DNA from: Rufibacter roseolus
Lineage (GTDB): Bacteria > Bacteroidota > Bacteroidia > Cytophagales > Hymenobacteraceae
Direction of reading: 5' to 3'
DNA: 64,000 bases
Assembly: GCF_017916365.1 (NCBI RefSeq)
Contig: NZ_JAFMSU010000002.1
Coordinates: 992,001-1,056,000 of the forward strand
A program made the position numbers and the translations under genes. This document shows, one piece after another, positions 16,097 to 24,784 of the stretch. Below the pieces are notes generated by a model. The model saw nothing but the letters and a program-made list of their open reading frames with translations, did no database searches and was not told the DNA's origin. How positions within the stretch are numbered: position 1 is the first letter of the stretch; each line of letters starts with the position of its first letter.

Positions 16097-16205
16097 AGTC
16101 TTAGCTTCCTTGTTCCCTTGCCTTTTACGAGTGCATTCGGTTTCAATCCACCATCGGCATTAGTATTTATCCTGATGAGGTACCCGCGGCCATGTTTCTG
16201 GCTTG

Positions 16206-16240
16206 TTTTGAGAAATTCGGGCTGAAAACGTCGTATCTTG
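16206..16240 (+). promoter_or_regulatory. Possible promoter of addB
   Basis: TTTTG (16206-16210) and TATCTTG (16234-16240) resemble the Bacteroidota -33 TTTG and -7 TAnnTTTG elements, but the 23-nt spacer is slightly long and the -7 box lacks one T. Transcription from here would begin near 16247, which supports the addB start at 16274 over an upstream TTG. Confidence 0.35.
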
Positions 16241-16273
16241 CTTCTTTATCCAGACCAGATACTGCCCCGCTCC

Positions 16274-19189
16274 ATGCAATCTTTCCTGCGGCAAACCGCT
16301 GAACATATTTACCAGACCTACACCGATCAACTGAGCGAGCTGTGCATCGTGCTTCCCACCCGCCGTGCCACGTTGTACTTCAAAAACGCTTTGGCCCAGG
16401 CTGCCCCTACCGGTATCTGGTCGCCGCAGATTTACTCTATGGAGGAGTTTGTCTGCAATATGGCCAACGTGGAGGTGCTGGAGCCACTGCACCTGCAACT
16501 GGATCTGTATGACCTTATGCTGCGCTTTGACCCGCACCTGGACTTTGACCAGTTCGTGGGCTGGAGCGCCACCCTGCTAGAGGATTTCTCGCGCATGGAC
16601 ATGGAGCTGGTCAACGCCCACGAGGTGTTTGAATACGTGAGCGAGGCCAAGGCGCTGGAGCGCTGGGACCCGGCCAAGCCGGGCAGCAGCGTGCCCACGG
16701 CCAACGTGAAGCAGTACTTCCAGCTCTGGAGCAACCTGGAACGCACCTACCATGCCCTGCAGGATAAACTAAAAAAAGACAAACAGGCCTATACTGGCAT
16801 GGCTTTCAGGATGGTAGCCGACCGCATCAAAGACATTGCTAGAAGTGAGAAAGGTTGTTTCCGGTACATCTTCGTGGGCTTGAACGCGCTCTCCAAAGCC
16901 GAGCAGAAGATTATCCAGACGCTGCTGGAAGCCGGCAAAGCCGAGGTTTTCTTCGACTCCGATGACTACTACATGAGTCCGGAGGCTGAGAAACGCGCCG
17001 GTCATTTCCTGAAACGCTATAAAGCCAAATGGCCGCTTCCTGAGTGGAACTGGCAGCAGAACCTCCTCTTAACTGATACCAAGGAGATCAACGCCATCGG
17101 GGTGGCCAACGCCAGCATGCAGGGCAAGATTGCTGGCCAGCTGCTCCGCGAGATCCGTCAGCAGGACCCCACCGCCGAGATCGCGATTGTGATGCCCGAT
17201 GAGACCCTGCTCCTGCCCGTGCTGCACTCCATCTCAGACGAAGTCACCGATTACAACGTAACCATGGGTTTGTCCTTCAAAGGCACGCCGCTGTTCAACC
17301 TCATAGACCTGCTCTTCGAGGTACACCTCACGGGCGTGGTGCAGCCCACCGATACCGGCTACAAGGTGAACCGCTACCATCACCTGGCGGTCACCAAACT
17401 GCTGCAGCACCCGTTCCTGCGGCGTTATGAACAGTACCTGAACAGCATCGCGGAGCGCGAGGTGGACCTGGACCTTTTCCAGCACGTTCTGAACGAGATG
17501 GTGGCCCGCAACAGCGTGCTGCTCACCGCTGAGGAGATCATTCGGCTGGGCCGCGAGCATCCCATGTTCATCACCCTCTTCCGGACCTGGAACGACTGCA
17601 ACGATCTCATTGACTCGCTTTATCATCTGGTGGACGCGCTGGGTCGCATTTACCGCGTGGAGTCTGAAAATCCCATTGAGACCGAGTACCTCTTTATTCT
17701 CTACACCATTGTCAAGCGCCTGGACACCTTGTTTGACTGCCGCGAGCACAAGATCTCGGTGCGCAGTTTCAAGAAGTTCCTGTATGAGCAGATCGGCAAT
17801 ACCAAGCTCCCGTTCAGCGGCGAACCCATCTCGCCCACGCAGGTGATGGGGATGCTGGAGACCCGCGCCCTGGATTTTGAGAACCTTATCATCCTGAGCG
17901 TAAACGAGAACGTGCTGCCTCAGCCCAAGAAGCAGCATTCGCTTTTTCCGTATGATGTGCTGCGTACCTTCGGGTTGCCTACCTACGCTGAACAAGAGAG
18001 CATTACCTCTTATTACTTCTACCGTTTGTTGCAGCGGGCCAAACGCGTAAACCTGCTGTACGTGCTGCCATCAGACACCTACGGGTCGGGCGAACGGAGC
18101 CGCTTTATCCTGCAGCTGCAGCATGATTTGGCACCGCGCAACCCCAACATCACCTTCCGGGAGATGACGGCCGTGGTGGAACAGCTGGACACGAAGGAGT
18201 ATGAGCCGGACATCATCATCCAGAAAGACGGCGAAGTGCTGGAGAAACTAAAAGAGCAGCTCAAACGCGGCCTCTACCCTTCGCACCTGAACCAGTACGT
18301 GAACTGCTCTTTGCAGTATTATTTCAGCCGCATCGCCAAGCTGGAGGAAGTAGACGAGATAGACGAACTGGTGGGCGCCGATACCTTCGGGACGATTGTG
18401 CACCAGGTGCTGGAGGATTATTTCCGGCCCTTTGCCGAGGAGGCGCGGCCCATTGAAGTAGCCGATGTAAACCAGATGCTGGCGGGTCTGCCCAAGAAAG
18501 TGCAACTGGAATTCAAGCGCGGGACACTGGGCAACCTGCCCGAACAGGGCATGAACCTGATCCTGTACCAGGTGGCCGTACAGTTGCTCACCCGCTACCT
18601 GGAAGGCCTCCGGGACTCTGAGGAACTGCCGCTCTACATCCTGCAACTGGAAGAAACCCTTCTTACCGAGCTGGAGGTGAAACTCCCATCGGGAGAGAAA
18701 GTGCCCGTGCGCATCGCCGGGAAGGCCGACCGCATTGACCTCAGTGGCCACACCCTGCGCGTAATTGACTATAAGACGGGTAAAGTGGAGGCCCGCAATC
18801 TCAAAGTAAACCACGAGGACCTGGAAAGCACCCTCCTGCATGACCGGCACCTGGACAAAGTACGCCAGCTTTGGCTCTACCGCTACATTCTCGCCAAAGA
18901 GATTCAGAAAGGCAGTTTGCTGGAAAGCAAAGTCCTGAACCTGCCCAAAGCCAGCTATGATTTCGAGGCGGGCATTATCTCGTTCCGGAACCTGGGTGCC
19001 GGGGTGCTCACCTCAGAACTCCCGTTTGTGGATGCCTTAGGCGAGCCCGCCGATTTCATGGAGACCTCTGAGCGCCTGCTCAAGGACCTGGTGCGACACA
19101 TGCTCAACCCCGAGGAACCCATCAGGAAAACCAATGACCTGGAAACCTGCCAATACTGCGCCTATAAAAGCATCTGCGCCCGAGGCTAG
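16274..19189 (+). CDS. addB: AddB-like PD-(D/E)XK nuclease subunit
   Basis: 971-residue partner of AddA for end resection. It starts MQSFLRQTAEHIYQTY and has a helicase-like N-terminal half (CIVLPTRRATLYFKNAL) without a usable Walker A, as usual for AddB-type subunits. The C-terminal nuclease has GTIVHQVLEDYF, AGKADRIDLSG and VIDYKTGK near residue 830. A four-cysteine iron-sulfur staple is formed by the Cys in QYVNCSLQYY near 676 and by CQYCAYKSIC at the extreme C-terminus, a feature of AddB. The start at 16274 is preferred to a TTG at 16238. The gene is not adjacent to addA and ends directly against the convergent membrane-protein gene with no spacer. Confidence 0.9.
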   Translation: MQSFLRQTAEHIYQTYTDQLSELCIVLPTRRATLYFKNALAQAAPTGIWSPQIYSMEEFVCNMANVEVLEPLHLQLDLYDLMLRFDPHLDFDQFVGWSATLLEDFSRMDMELVNAHEVFEYVSEAKALERWDPAKPGSSVPTANVKQYFQLWSNLERTYHALQDKLKKDKQAYTGMAFRMVADRIKDIARSEKGCFRYIFVGLNALSKAEQKIIQTLLEAGKAEVFFDSDDYYMSPEAEKRAGHFLKRYKAKWPLPEWNWQQNLLLTDTKEINAIGVANASMQGKIAGQLLREIRQQDPTAEIAIVMPDETLLLPVLHSISDEVTDYNVTMGLSFKGTPLFNLIDLLFEVHLTGVVQPTDTGYKVNRYHHLAVTKLLQHPFLRRYEQYLNSIAEREVDLDLFQHVLNEMVARNSVLLTAEEIIRLGREHPMFITLFRTWNDCNDLIDSLYHLVDALGRIYRVESENPIETEYLFILYTIVKRLDTLFDCREHKISVRSFKKFLYEQIGNTKLPFSGEPISPTQVMGMLETRALDFENLIILSVNENVLPQPKKQHSLFPYDVLRTFGLPTYAEQESITSYYFYRLLQRAKRVNLLYVLPSDTYGSGERSRFILQLQHDLAPRNPNITFREMTAVVEQLDTKEYEPDIIIQKDGEVLEKLKEQLKRGLYPSHLNQYVNCSLQYYFSRIAKLEEVDEIDELVGADTFGTIVHQVLEDYFRPFAEEARPIEVADVNQMLAGLPKKVQLEFKRGTLGNLPEQGMNLILYQVAVQLLTRYLEGLRDSEELPLYILQLEETLLTELEVKLPSGEKVPVRIAGKADRIDLSGHTLRVIDYKTGKVEARNLKVNHEDLESTLLHDRHLDKVRQLWLYRYILAKEIQKGSLLESKVLNLPKASYDFEAGIISFRNLGAGVLTSELPFVDALGEPADFMETSERLLKDLVRHMLNPEEPIRKTNDLETCQYCAYKSICARG

Positions 19190-19852
19190 TTAAGATTGCG
19201 ATATTCTGGTGGCTGGTTCCTGGTAGGCTGGCGCATAATAGTCTTTGATGGCCTGAATCTGTTTCCGGCGCTGGAGGGCCATTGCCAAGCCCATGGCTAT
19301 CCACAGTAAGCCCGATGGTAGGAAGTGCATCTCAAAGGAGGCATAGGTAGGCAGCATTGAAAGTACTTTGGGCAGTGCGAAACCCAGTGGCGCGGTGAAC
19401 AACCCAAAAGCCATGAGACCGAACTGAACCCAGGTGGGCAGCAGGCGCGCCTTCAAGGTGGCAATGCCCAGCAGAATGGCGCTGATGAACATGGTAAGGC
19501 AGGCTATGGGCATCACGTACGGGATCATGTGCCAGAAAGTAACGGCCACAAAACCGGTCATGGCCCCCAGGAGCGCCACAATCCCGAAGAACAGCACGCC
19601 AAACTTAAGCCCGTTCAACTGCCGGTAATAGGCCATGGCCAGCGCAATCAGGGTCAGGTCAATGGTGGCAAAGGCAGCCGTGAACAGAGACCCGTCAATA
19701 ACACCTAACGGACTGCCCATGTCATCCCAGAGGATTTTGCCGGTTTCCACCCCGTACGCCAGGTGTAAAAAGTAGTGAATGGCCAGGAGCGTCCCTCCCA
19801 ACACCCCGATCATTGGAACCGGCTTTGACAAAATGGTTTTCTGCAATTGCAT
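19190..19852 (-). CDS. Multi-pass membrane protein of unknown function
   Basis: 220 residues from the ATG giving MQLQKTILSKPVPMIGVLGG. About six hydrophobic segments can be seen, including MIGVLGGTLLAIHYFLHLAY, FATIDLTLIALAMAYY, FGVLFFGIVALLGAMTGFVA and FLPSGLLWIAMGLAMAL. The C-terminal tail is polar and cytoplasmic (RRKQIQAIKDYY). The pattern with early His residues recalls small integral proteins of the DUF4386 or heme-copper assembly kind, but no assignment is justified. The stop codon abuts the addB stop codon on the other strand. Confidence 0.7.
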   Translation of the reverse strand: MQLQKTILSKPVPMIGVLGGTLLAIHYFLHLAYGVETGKILWDDMGSPLGVIDGSLFTAAFATIDLTLIALAMAYYRQLNGLKFGVLFFGIVALLGAMTGFVAVTFWHMIPYVMPIACLTMFISAILLGIATLKARLLPTWVQFGLMAFGLFTAPLGFALPKVLSMLPTYASFEMHFLPSGLLWIAMGLAMALQRRKQIQAIKDYYAPAYQEPATRISQS

Positions 19853-20416
19853 TTGGTTTCTGTTAAGGATAAATACTGTACACTTTTCCGCTCTCACACG
19901 CTACCCAGGAAGTAGCTTAGCACCGGTGATTTCAACTTGGCAGAAGCTTTGGGTGTAGAAAACCAAAACTTCTTATAAATATCTTTTCTCTAGCCTTTTA
20001 CCTCTCATTCCCTGCAAGTTCAGTTGAAGCAAAGATCCACACTCTCCTTTCTAAGACTTGTAAGATTAAGACAGAGCACGCTTGCCTTTACCCTATGCCA
20101 ATTGAAAAATTAGTTTTGGCCCTTCCTTCTGGAAAATAGTCTAAAAACAATTTCAGGTCGGAAACCAGTGAAAAGGAAAAATGGAGGTGGAGAAATCTAC
20201 CTGTAAAGGATTAGAAGTTTTTCTTAAGTGACCAGCCTATAATCAGGGAGGGCAAATCTATCATAAGAAAATGGGCCATAAGGGCAAGCCGGGAAGTCCT
20301 TGGTTCAGGTTTAAGGGCGAGCCGTTTCAATGCTGATTTAGCTAAAACTAGCTTAAAACAAAGAGCTCCTGCCAGGAGGGCGGCAGGAGCTCTTCGGGTA
20401 AATATGTACGGGCAAT
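19853..20416. other. Intergenic region without recognised gene
   Basis: 564 bp of moderately AT-rich sequence between two minus-strand genes. The only clear element is the P450 terminator at its right end. A 75-codon frame (20211-20438, minus) overlaps that terminator and the P450 gene end and is not credible. Confidence 0.55.
20350..20394 (-). terminator. Intrinsic terminator of the P450 gene
   Basis: AAGAGCTCCTGCC (20361-20373) and GGCAGGAGCTCTT (20382-20394) form a perfect 13-bp stem with an 8-nt loop. On the minus strand it is followed by TTGTTTTAAG, a T-rich tail, 22 nt after the P450 stop codon. Confidence 0.85.
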
Positions 20417-21721
20417 CTACACGTGGTGGAAGGGGCACTTGGAAAGCCGGTTCACATCTCCCTCCTCGGCATGTTCTACGGCGCTTACGTTGTGCATGAT
20501 GAACTTGCTGTTGGGGTAGGTGGGCATGCGCTCCAGGCTGAAGCTCAGGTCCTGGGGCGGCACCTCGTACTCCATGTACCTGGAGAGGAAAACCATGGAC
20601 ACTTTCATGGCCTCAATGGTCACCCATTCGCCGGCACAGCGGTGGCCCGTGAAATGGTCGCCTCCGCCCTGAGGGATGAGGTTAAACGCACTTCCGTCCC
20701 AATCGCGGAACCGGTACGGGTAGAACTCATCGGGGTTTTCCCAGATCTGCTCATCATGCAGGGTGCCGTAGATATCCAGGAAGACCAGGGTGCCTTTCTT
20801 GAACTTGTGTCCACCCCAGGTGAAATCCTTTTTGACCAGATTTCCCAAAAACGGCCCGAAAGGATAATACCGGCGCACCTCCTGCACAAACATTTCCACG
20901 TAGCCTTCTTCGCCCTCGGCGATTTTGCGGCGTGTCACCGGGTGCTCATGCAGCGCCACCGCACCAAAGGTGATGTACCAGGCAATAGCCACAATAGGCC
21001 GTAACAGGTTGATCAACTCCACGGCCGCCATGTGCACGTCCAGGGGTTTGTCTTCAATATCACGGTGGAAGGCAATGACATGGGCCGGTGAATTTTCCGG
21101 TACCTTCAGTTTCCCGTTCCTGATTCTTTCGATGACGTCTTCTATCCAGGCCTCGGCCCTTTTACGGGCTATTCTGCCGCGCATATGCCGGGGACCAACC
21201 GCCCCGAAGGCATCTACCATGGCGGCAAAATCGCTGGCCCGGCGCCGCACATCCTCCTGAATCAACGGAACGCCGGTCCAGGCGCAGGCCACGCGGCAAA
21301 GCAGGTCCTGAGTTTCCTCAAACAAAACTACCTCTTCCATGTGCTCCCACCGGTGAATGGCCGCCTGCCATTGCTGCGTCAGAAGTCGGTTGAGCTTATA
21401 CAGGCTGTCAGGTGTCATCAGAGACATGAACATGGCTTTGCGGTGCAGATGCCCTTCCTCGTCCATGGTCTGGATGGCATCTTTGCCCATCAGCGTCCGC
21501 TGGATGCGGTTTGGGATGGCCTGATACCGCATGAACTTATCCGGGTCATAGAACACCTTGGCGGCTTCCTCACCGTGGAGGCAGATCACGTTCTGGAACA
21601 TGATCCTGGTCTTGAAGATGTTGGAGTTGAAGCGCTTCACCCGGTTATGAATGAACGGGAAGCCTTCCAGCAGAAGATTGAGGGAGTTATCAAGTACTTT
21701 TTCGTGCGGAATAGCGCTCAT
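20417..21721 (-). CDS. CYP152-type cytochrome P450, fatty-acid peroxygenase
   Basis: 434 residues resembling the CYP152 peroxygenases (P450BSbeta, P450SPalpha, OleT), which use hydrogen peroxide instead of a reductase to hydroxylate or decarboxylate fatty acids. Diagnostic features are ELINLLRPIVAI, carrying the Arg-Pro pair that binds the substrate carboxylate in place of the usual acid-alcohol pair, and the block RRYYPFGPFLGNLVKKDF. The heme loop is GGGDHFTGHRCAGEW with the axial cysteine. The active-site position that is His in the decarboxylase OleT and Gln in P450BSbeta reads AIQTMD here, so Gln. Hydroxylation is therefore more likely than alkene formation. No redox partner is nearby, consistent with a peroxygenase. 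Confidence 0.9.
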   Translation of the reverse strand: MSAIPHEKVLDNSLNLLLEGFPFIHNRVKRFNSNIFKTRIMFQNVICLHGEEAAKVFYDPDKFMRYQAIPNRIQRTLMGKDAIQTMDEEGHLHRKAMFMSLMTPDSLYKLNRLLTQQWQAAIHRWEHMEEVVLFEETQDLLCRVACAWTGVPLIQEDVRRRASDFAAMVDAFGAVGPRHMRGRIARKRAEAWIEDVIERIRNGKLKVPENSPAHVIAFHRDIEDKPLDVHMAAVELINLLRPIVAIAWYITFGAVALHEHPVTRRKIAEGEEGYVEMFVQEVRRYYPFGPFLGNLVKKDFTWGGHKFKKGTLVFLDIYGTLHDEQIWENPDEFYPYRFRDWDGSAFNLIPQGGGDHFTGHRCAGEWVTIEAMKVSMVFLSRYMEYEVPPQDLSFSLERMPTYPNSKFIMHNVSAVEHAEEGDVNRLSKCPFHHV

Positions 21722-21957
21722 GACCTTGCTTTTTATGGAACGATGGCCCCTGCCGGAGAAAGAAGAGGAATTTTCCTCCGGACAGGGATTTAGCCTTGGT
21801 AAAGCGTACGCACAGAAAGCCCCGGTGTTCCTGATGAAAAAGCCCGGAGCTGAAATAGGGTATAAACCACCAGCCTTCCATTGAAAAGCCAGGTGCTTAT
21901 AGGTAAGCGGAAAGCAAAATGATTAAAGCCCGATTGGCAGAAAACAGGCGCTAAATG

Positions 21958-22458
21958 CTACGCCACCTGCCGTACCGGCAGCAAGCGGTGCAATACCGTG
22001 CGGCTAGAGAAATACATGGCCAGCCCGAAGGGAATAAAGCAAAGAAGCCAGGCCAGAATACCTACCAGGTTCGCAATCCAGAGCTGCTGCAGGGCAGTAA
22101 CCCAATCTGCCTGGAACATGGTGGTGAGTTTTTCCAGAGAGAAAGGAATGGGCGTTACCGGGAAAATAGACTGACCCAGATCCACGAATGGCACATACAA
22201 AGCCAGCTGCACCGGTTGCATGACGTAGCCAATGAAAATAGTAAAAGCCACGTTGAGCCGGAACCTGATAGCCCAGAAAGTACACAGAACGGTGGTCAGC
22301 CCCAGAAAAGGAACCATGCCAAACCCGGCGCCCAAGGTAATGGTCAACGCAAGCTGGTGCGGGGTAATGCCTTGCTTCACCAGATTGAGCATGGGTTCCC
22401 ACAGCTTGCGCCGGATAAAATGCTTTATTCCTCCTCTTTTGAATAGTAACACGTTCAT
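21958..22458 (-). CDS. DUF2062 membrane protein
   Basis: 166 residues with the DUF2062 pattern: a short amphipathic N-terminus, then TPHQLALTITLGAGFGMVPF, LGLTTVLCTFWAIRFRLN, GYVMQPVQLALYVPF, and a last membrane segment LVGILAWLLCFIPFGLAM. Three to four membrane segments are likely. The family is found near glycosyltransferases and lipid genes in other genomes, but its biochemical role is not established. Here it stands alone between the P450 gene and the divergent rmuC. Confidence 0.8.
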   Translation of the reverse strand: MNVLLFKRGGIKHFIRRKLWEPMLNLVKQGITPHQLALTITLGAGFGMVPFLGLTTVLCTFWAIRFRLNVAFTIFIGYVMQPVQLALYVPFVDLGQSIFPVTPIPFSLEKLTTMFQADWVTALQQLWIANLVGILAWLLCFIPFGLAMYFSSRTVLHRLLPVRQVA

Positions 22459-22835
22459 TCAATAATTTTCGACTTTAGCGTTAAGTGTTCTGCCTTACGT
22501 TGGTAACGGCAAAAGTTGTGCTAAAATCCCCGGTTCCGGAAAATATATCACTTTCCTCCAAGAAACCAGTTCCCTCTCCCTGTGGGGAAGCAACTTTGGC
22601 GTGTCATACGCACAAAACCTTCTAGTCACAGGAAGAGGAACCGGTACATTCGTTAATACCGGAAACGCCCGGAAGTAACCACTCTATTACAGCTTAAAAA
22701 GAGAAAATCTTCTGCTGTTTCTTTAAAGACAGCCAAAACGCTTGCTAACCCTATTACTAATTGCGAAAAATTTTAGGCTTGGGCACTATTGTCATATCTT
22801 TAGGTGTTGATTCTGCTGACTTACCCTTCACTCCT
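22459..22835. other. Divergent intergenic region DUF2062/rmuC
   Basis: 377 bp holding an imperfect long inverted repeat (22566-22644) and a hairpin of the recurrent intergenic type near 22711-22740 (GCTGTTTCTTTAAAGACAGC). No gene was recognised. TATCTTTA at about 22795 resembles a -7 box but lacks a partner at the right distance. Confidence 0.5.
22566..22644. repeat. Imperfect inverted repeat, 18-bp arms
   Basis: CCAGTTCCCTCTCCCTGTG (22566-22584) pairs with CACAGGAAGAGGAACCGG (22627-22644) with a bulge and one or two mismatches. The 42-nt loop contains its own small hairpin, GCGTGTCATACGC. It is not next to a gene end, so it is more likely a repeat element or structured leader than a terminator. 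No second copy occurs in the window. Confidence 0.5.
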
Positions 22836-24221
22836 ATGGATATAACCCTCTCTCTGCTCACCTTTGTTGTAGGCGGCATCATTACCTATTTCCTGGTCCA
22901 GGGGAAACTTTCTGCGCTGAAAACCACCCTGCAGAACCAGGAAGCCGACCGCGTCTTTGCCCTTAAACAGCAGGAGGCCGCCCAGGCCGAGATGCAAAAG
23001 CTGCAGGAGCAGTTGCGCCGGGAGAACAGCAAGGTGATGGAACTGCACGCCGAGGTAACTCGGGCCGAGAACGACATCTACCACCTGAAACAGAAACTCT
23101 CTGATGAAAGGGCCGAGCTGGCGCACCTGCGCGAAACCTTCATGCAACAATTCACGCAGGTTTCAAATCAGGTACTGGTGACTAACGCCGAACATTTCAG
23201 GAAAGCCTCTGCCGAGAACCTGGAGCAGGTTTTGTCTCCTTTGAAGGAACGCATCAAGGAATTTGAGCACAAGGTGGAGGAAACCTATGAGAAAACGCTG
23301 AAAGACAGCACCTCGCTCAAAGAACAGATCACCTACATGGCCAGCCTGAACCAACAGATGAGCCAGGATACCATCAACTTGACCAAAGCCCTGCGGGGTG
23401 AAAAGAAAGCCCAGGGAAACTGGGGCGAATACCTCTTGGAAAACCTACTGGAAAAATCTGGCCTGGAGCGCGATGTCCATTACCGCCGCGAGCAGGTGCT
23501 GCAGCACGATGAATCCAAGATCTTCCGCCCTGATGTGATCATTGACCTGCCTGACAACAAACACCTCATCATTGACTCCAAGGTGAGTCTGGTCGCCTAT
23601 GATGCGTACTGCAACTGCGAGGATGAAATCCAGCAGCAACTGCACCTGAAGAGCCACATCCAGGCACTCCGCACCCACTTCACTGATCTGGGCCGCAAAA
23701 ACTACCAACACCTGCACGGCATCCAGTCACCTGACTTTGTGCTGATGTACATTCCTATTGAGCCGGCCTTTAACCTGGCCATTCAGCAGGACCGCGACCT
23801 TTTCCTGGAGGCCCTTGACCGCAACATCGTGTTTGTAACCACCTCTACCTTATTGGCCACCCTGCGCACCGTGGCCAGTGTCTGGAAACAGGAAAACCAG
23901 AAGCGCAACGTACTGCGCATAGCGGAGGAAAGCGGCAAACTCTACGATAAATTCGCCAATTTCCTGGAAGACCTGAAAGACATTGGGGTGAACTTGGACA
24001 GGAGCCAGCAGAAGTACCACGCCGCCATGAACAAACTGTCTGAAGGCAACGGAAACCTGCTGAAGAAAGTGGAATTACTTAAAAAACTGGGCGCCCGCAC
24101 CAGCAAGACCATGGAAACGCAATGGCTGCAAAATGCCCCTAACGTGGCCACCAGCTTATTTGAGGCTCAGCCTCTGCTCAATGCCCAGCCTCTGGAAGAA
24201 GAAAATCTGGAGGAATTGTAA
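22836..24221 (+). CDS. rmuC: RmuC-family DNA recombination protein
   Basis: 461 residues from the ATG giving MDITLSLLTFVVGGIITYFL, an N-terminal membrane anchor. A long coiled coil occupies about residues 25-190. The RmuC nuclease-like domain follows: RGEKKAQGNWGEYLLENLLE, then FRPDVIIDLPDNKHLIIDSK and DFVLMYIPIEPAFNLA, all conserved in the family. RmuC limits inversions at short inverted repeats in Escherichia coli. That is notable in a window this rich in inverted repeats, although no functional link can be read from sequence. An upstream TTG in frame (22761) is less likely because it would displace the anchor. Confidence 0.92.
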   Translation: MDITLSLLTFVVGGIITYFLVQGKLSALKTTLQNQEADRVFALKQQEAAQAEMQKLQEQLRRENSKVMELHAEVTRAENDIYHLKQKLSDERAELAHLRETFMQQFTQVSNQVLVTNAEHFRKASAENLEQVLSPLKERIKEFEHKVEETYEKTLKDSTSLKEQITYMASLNQQMSQDTINLTKALRGEKKAQGNWGEYLLENLLEKSGLERDVHYRREQVLQHDESKIFRPDVIIDLPDNKHLIIDSKVSLVAYDAYCNCEDEIQQQLHLKSHIQALRTHFTDLGRKNYQHLHGIQSPDFVLMYIPIEPAFNLAIQQDRDLFLEALDRNIVFVTTSTLLATLRTVASVWKQENQKRNVLRIAEESGKLYDKFANFLEDLKDIGVNLDRSQQKYHAAMNKLSEGNGNLLKKVELLKKLGARTSKTMETQWLQNAPNVATSLFEAQPLLNAQPLEEENLEEL

Positions 24222-24274
24222 CCAGGAGACTGTAGCCATCAACTTACAATAGGAATCTTTCCAGTATTCTAAAA

Positions 24275-24310
24275 CAGAAGAGGCAGAAATGTGGGTGGCT
24301 GCCTCTTCTG
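24275..24310. terminator. Bidirectional terminator rmuC / lipoprotein 1
   Basis: CAGAAGAGGCAG and CTGCCTCTTCTG form a perfect 12-bp stem with a 12-nt loop. On the minus strand it is followed by TTTTAGAATA, which suits the lipoprotein gene. On the plus strand it lies 53 nt after the rmuC stop. Confidence 0.75.
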
Positions 24311-24340
24311 TTCTGCCTCTGAAGTTAAGAACCAAATAAA

Positions 24341-24553
24341 TCAGGTGGTACTAGTAGTATAGGTTGTACTGGTAGTTGAACCTGTGGTCGTGGCTGTGGT
24401 AGTACCGGTGGTTGTGCCTGTAGTGGTAGTTCCAGTGGTAGTACCTGTTGTTGTTCCTGAAGAATCGTCGTCGTCATTGTCGCATGAAGGTGCCAAAGAC
24501 ACACCAGCTACAAAAACGGGGGCAATCAGGAATGAAATCCATTTCTTTTTCAT
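24341..24553 (-). CDS. Small Thr/Gly-repeat surface lipoprotein 1
   Basis: 70 residues. The ATG at 24553 gives MKKKWISFLIAPVFVAGVSL then APSC, a lipoprotein-type signal with Cys near residue 24. It is followed at once by DNDDDDSSG, the acidic run that acts as a surface-export signal in several Bacteroidota lipoproteins. The rest is almost pure GTTT/TTT repeat (TTTGTTTGTTTTG) ending TTYTTSTT. It is a short paralogue of the gene at 24785-25282, with nearly identical signal peptide. The Thr-rich tail may be O-glycosylated. Function unknown. Repeat-length variation between strains is expected. Confidence 0.75.
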   Translation of the reverse strand: MKKKWISFLIAPVFVAGVSLAPSCDNDDDDSSGTTTGTTTGTTTTGTTTGTTTATTTGSTTSTTYTTSTT

Positions 24554-24646
24554 GATCCTTCCCAATTTACATTTGAACGCTTATCCTTATAGATATACGA
24601 GTTTAAAGTACCAACCGGGAAGGTCTATGAATAGAAAAGCACGGAT

Positions 24647-24685
24647 CTTACCCGCATCCTCCTTATCAATGAGAATGCGGGTAAG
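24647..24685 (-). terminator. Terminator of lipoprotein 2
   Basis: CTTACCCGCAT (24647-24657) and ATGCGGGTAAG (24675-24685) form an 11-bp stem with a 17-nt loop, about 100 nt beyond the stop codon of the lipoprotein gene to its right. The minus-strand continuation CCGTGCTTTTCT is moderately T-rich. Confidence 0.55.
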
Positions 24686-24784
24686 GTATTAACCAAAGAG
24701 GACTCAACCACTATTCTACCTATGGGTTACTATTTACCTCTGCTTAGCATGAGTAAATCGTCCAGAGAAAAAACAGCAATTGAA

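Noticed and set aside
20211..20438. A 75-codon minus-strand frame
   Set aside because: It overlaps both the P450 stop codon and its intrinsic terminator.
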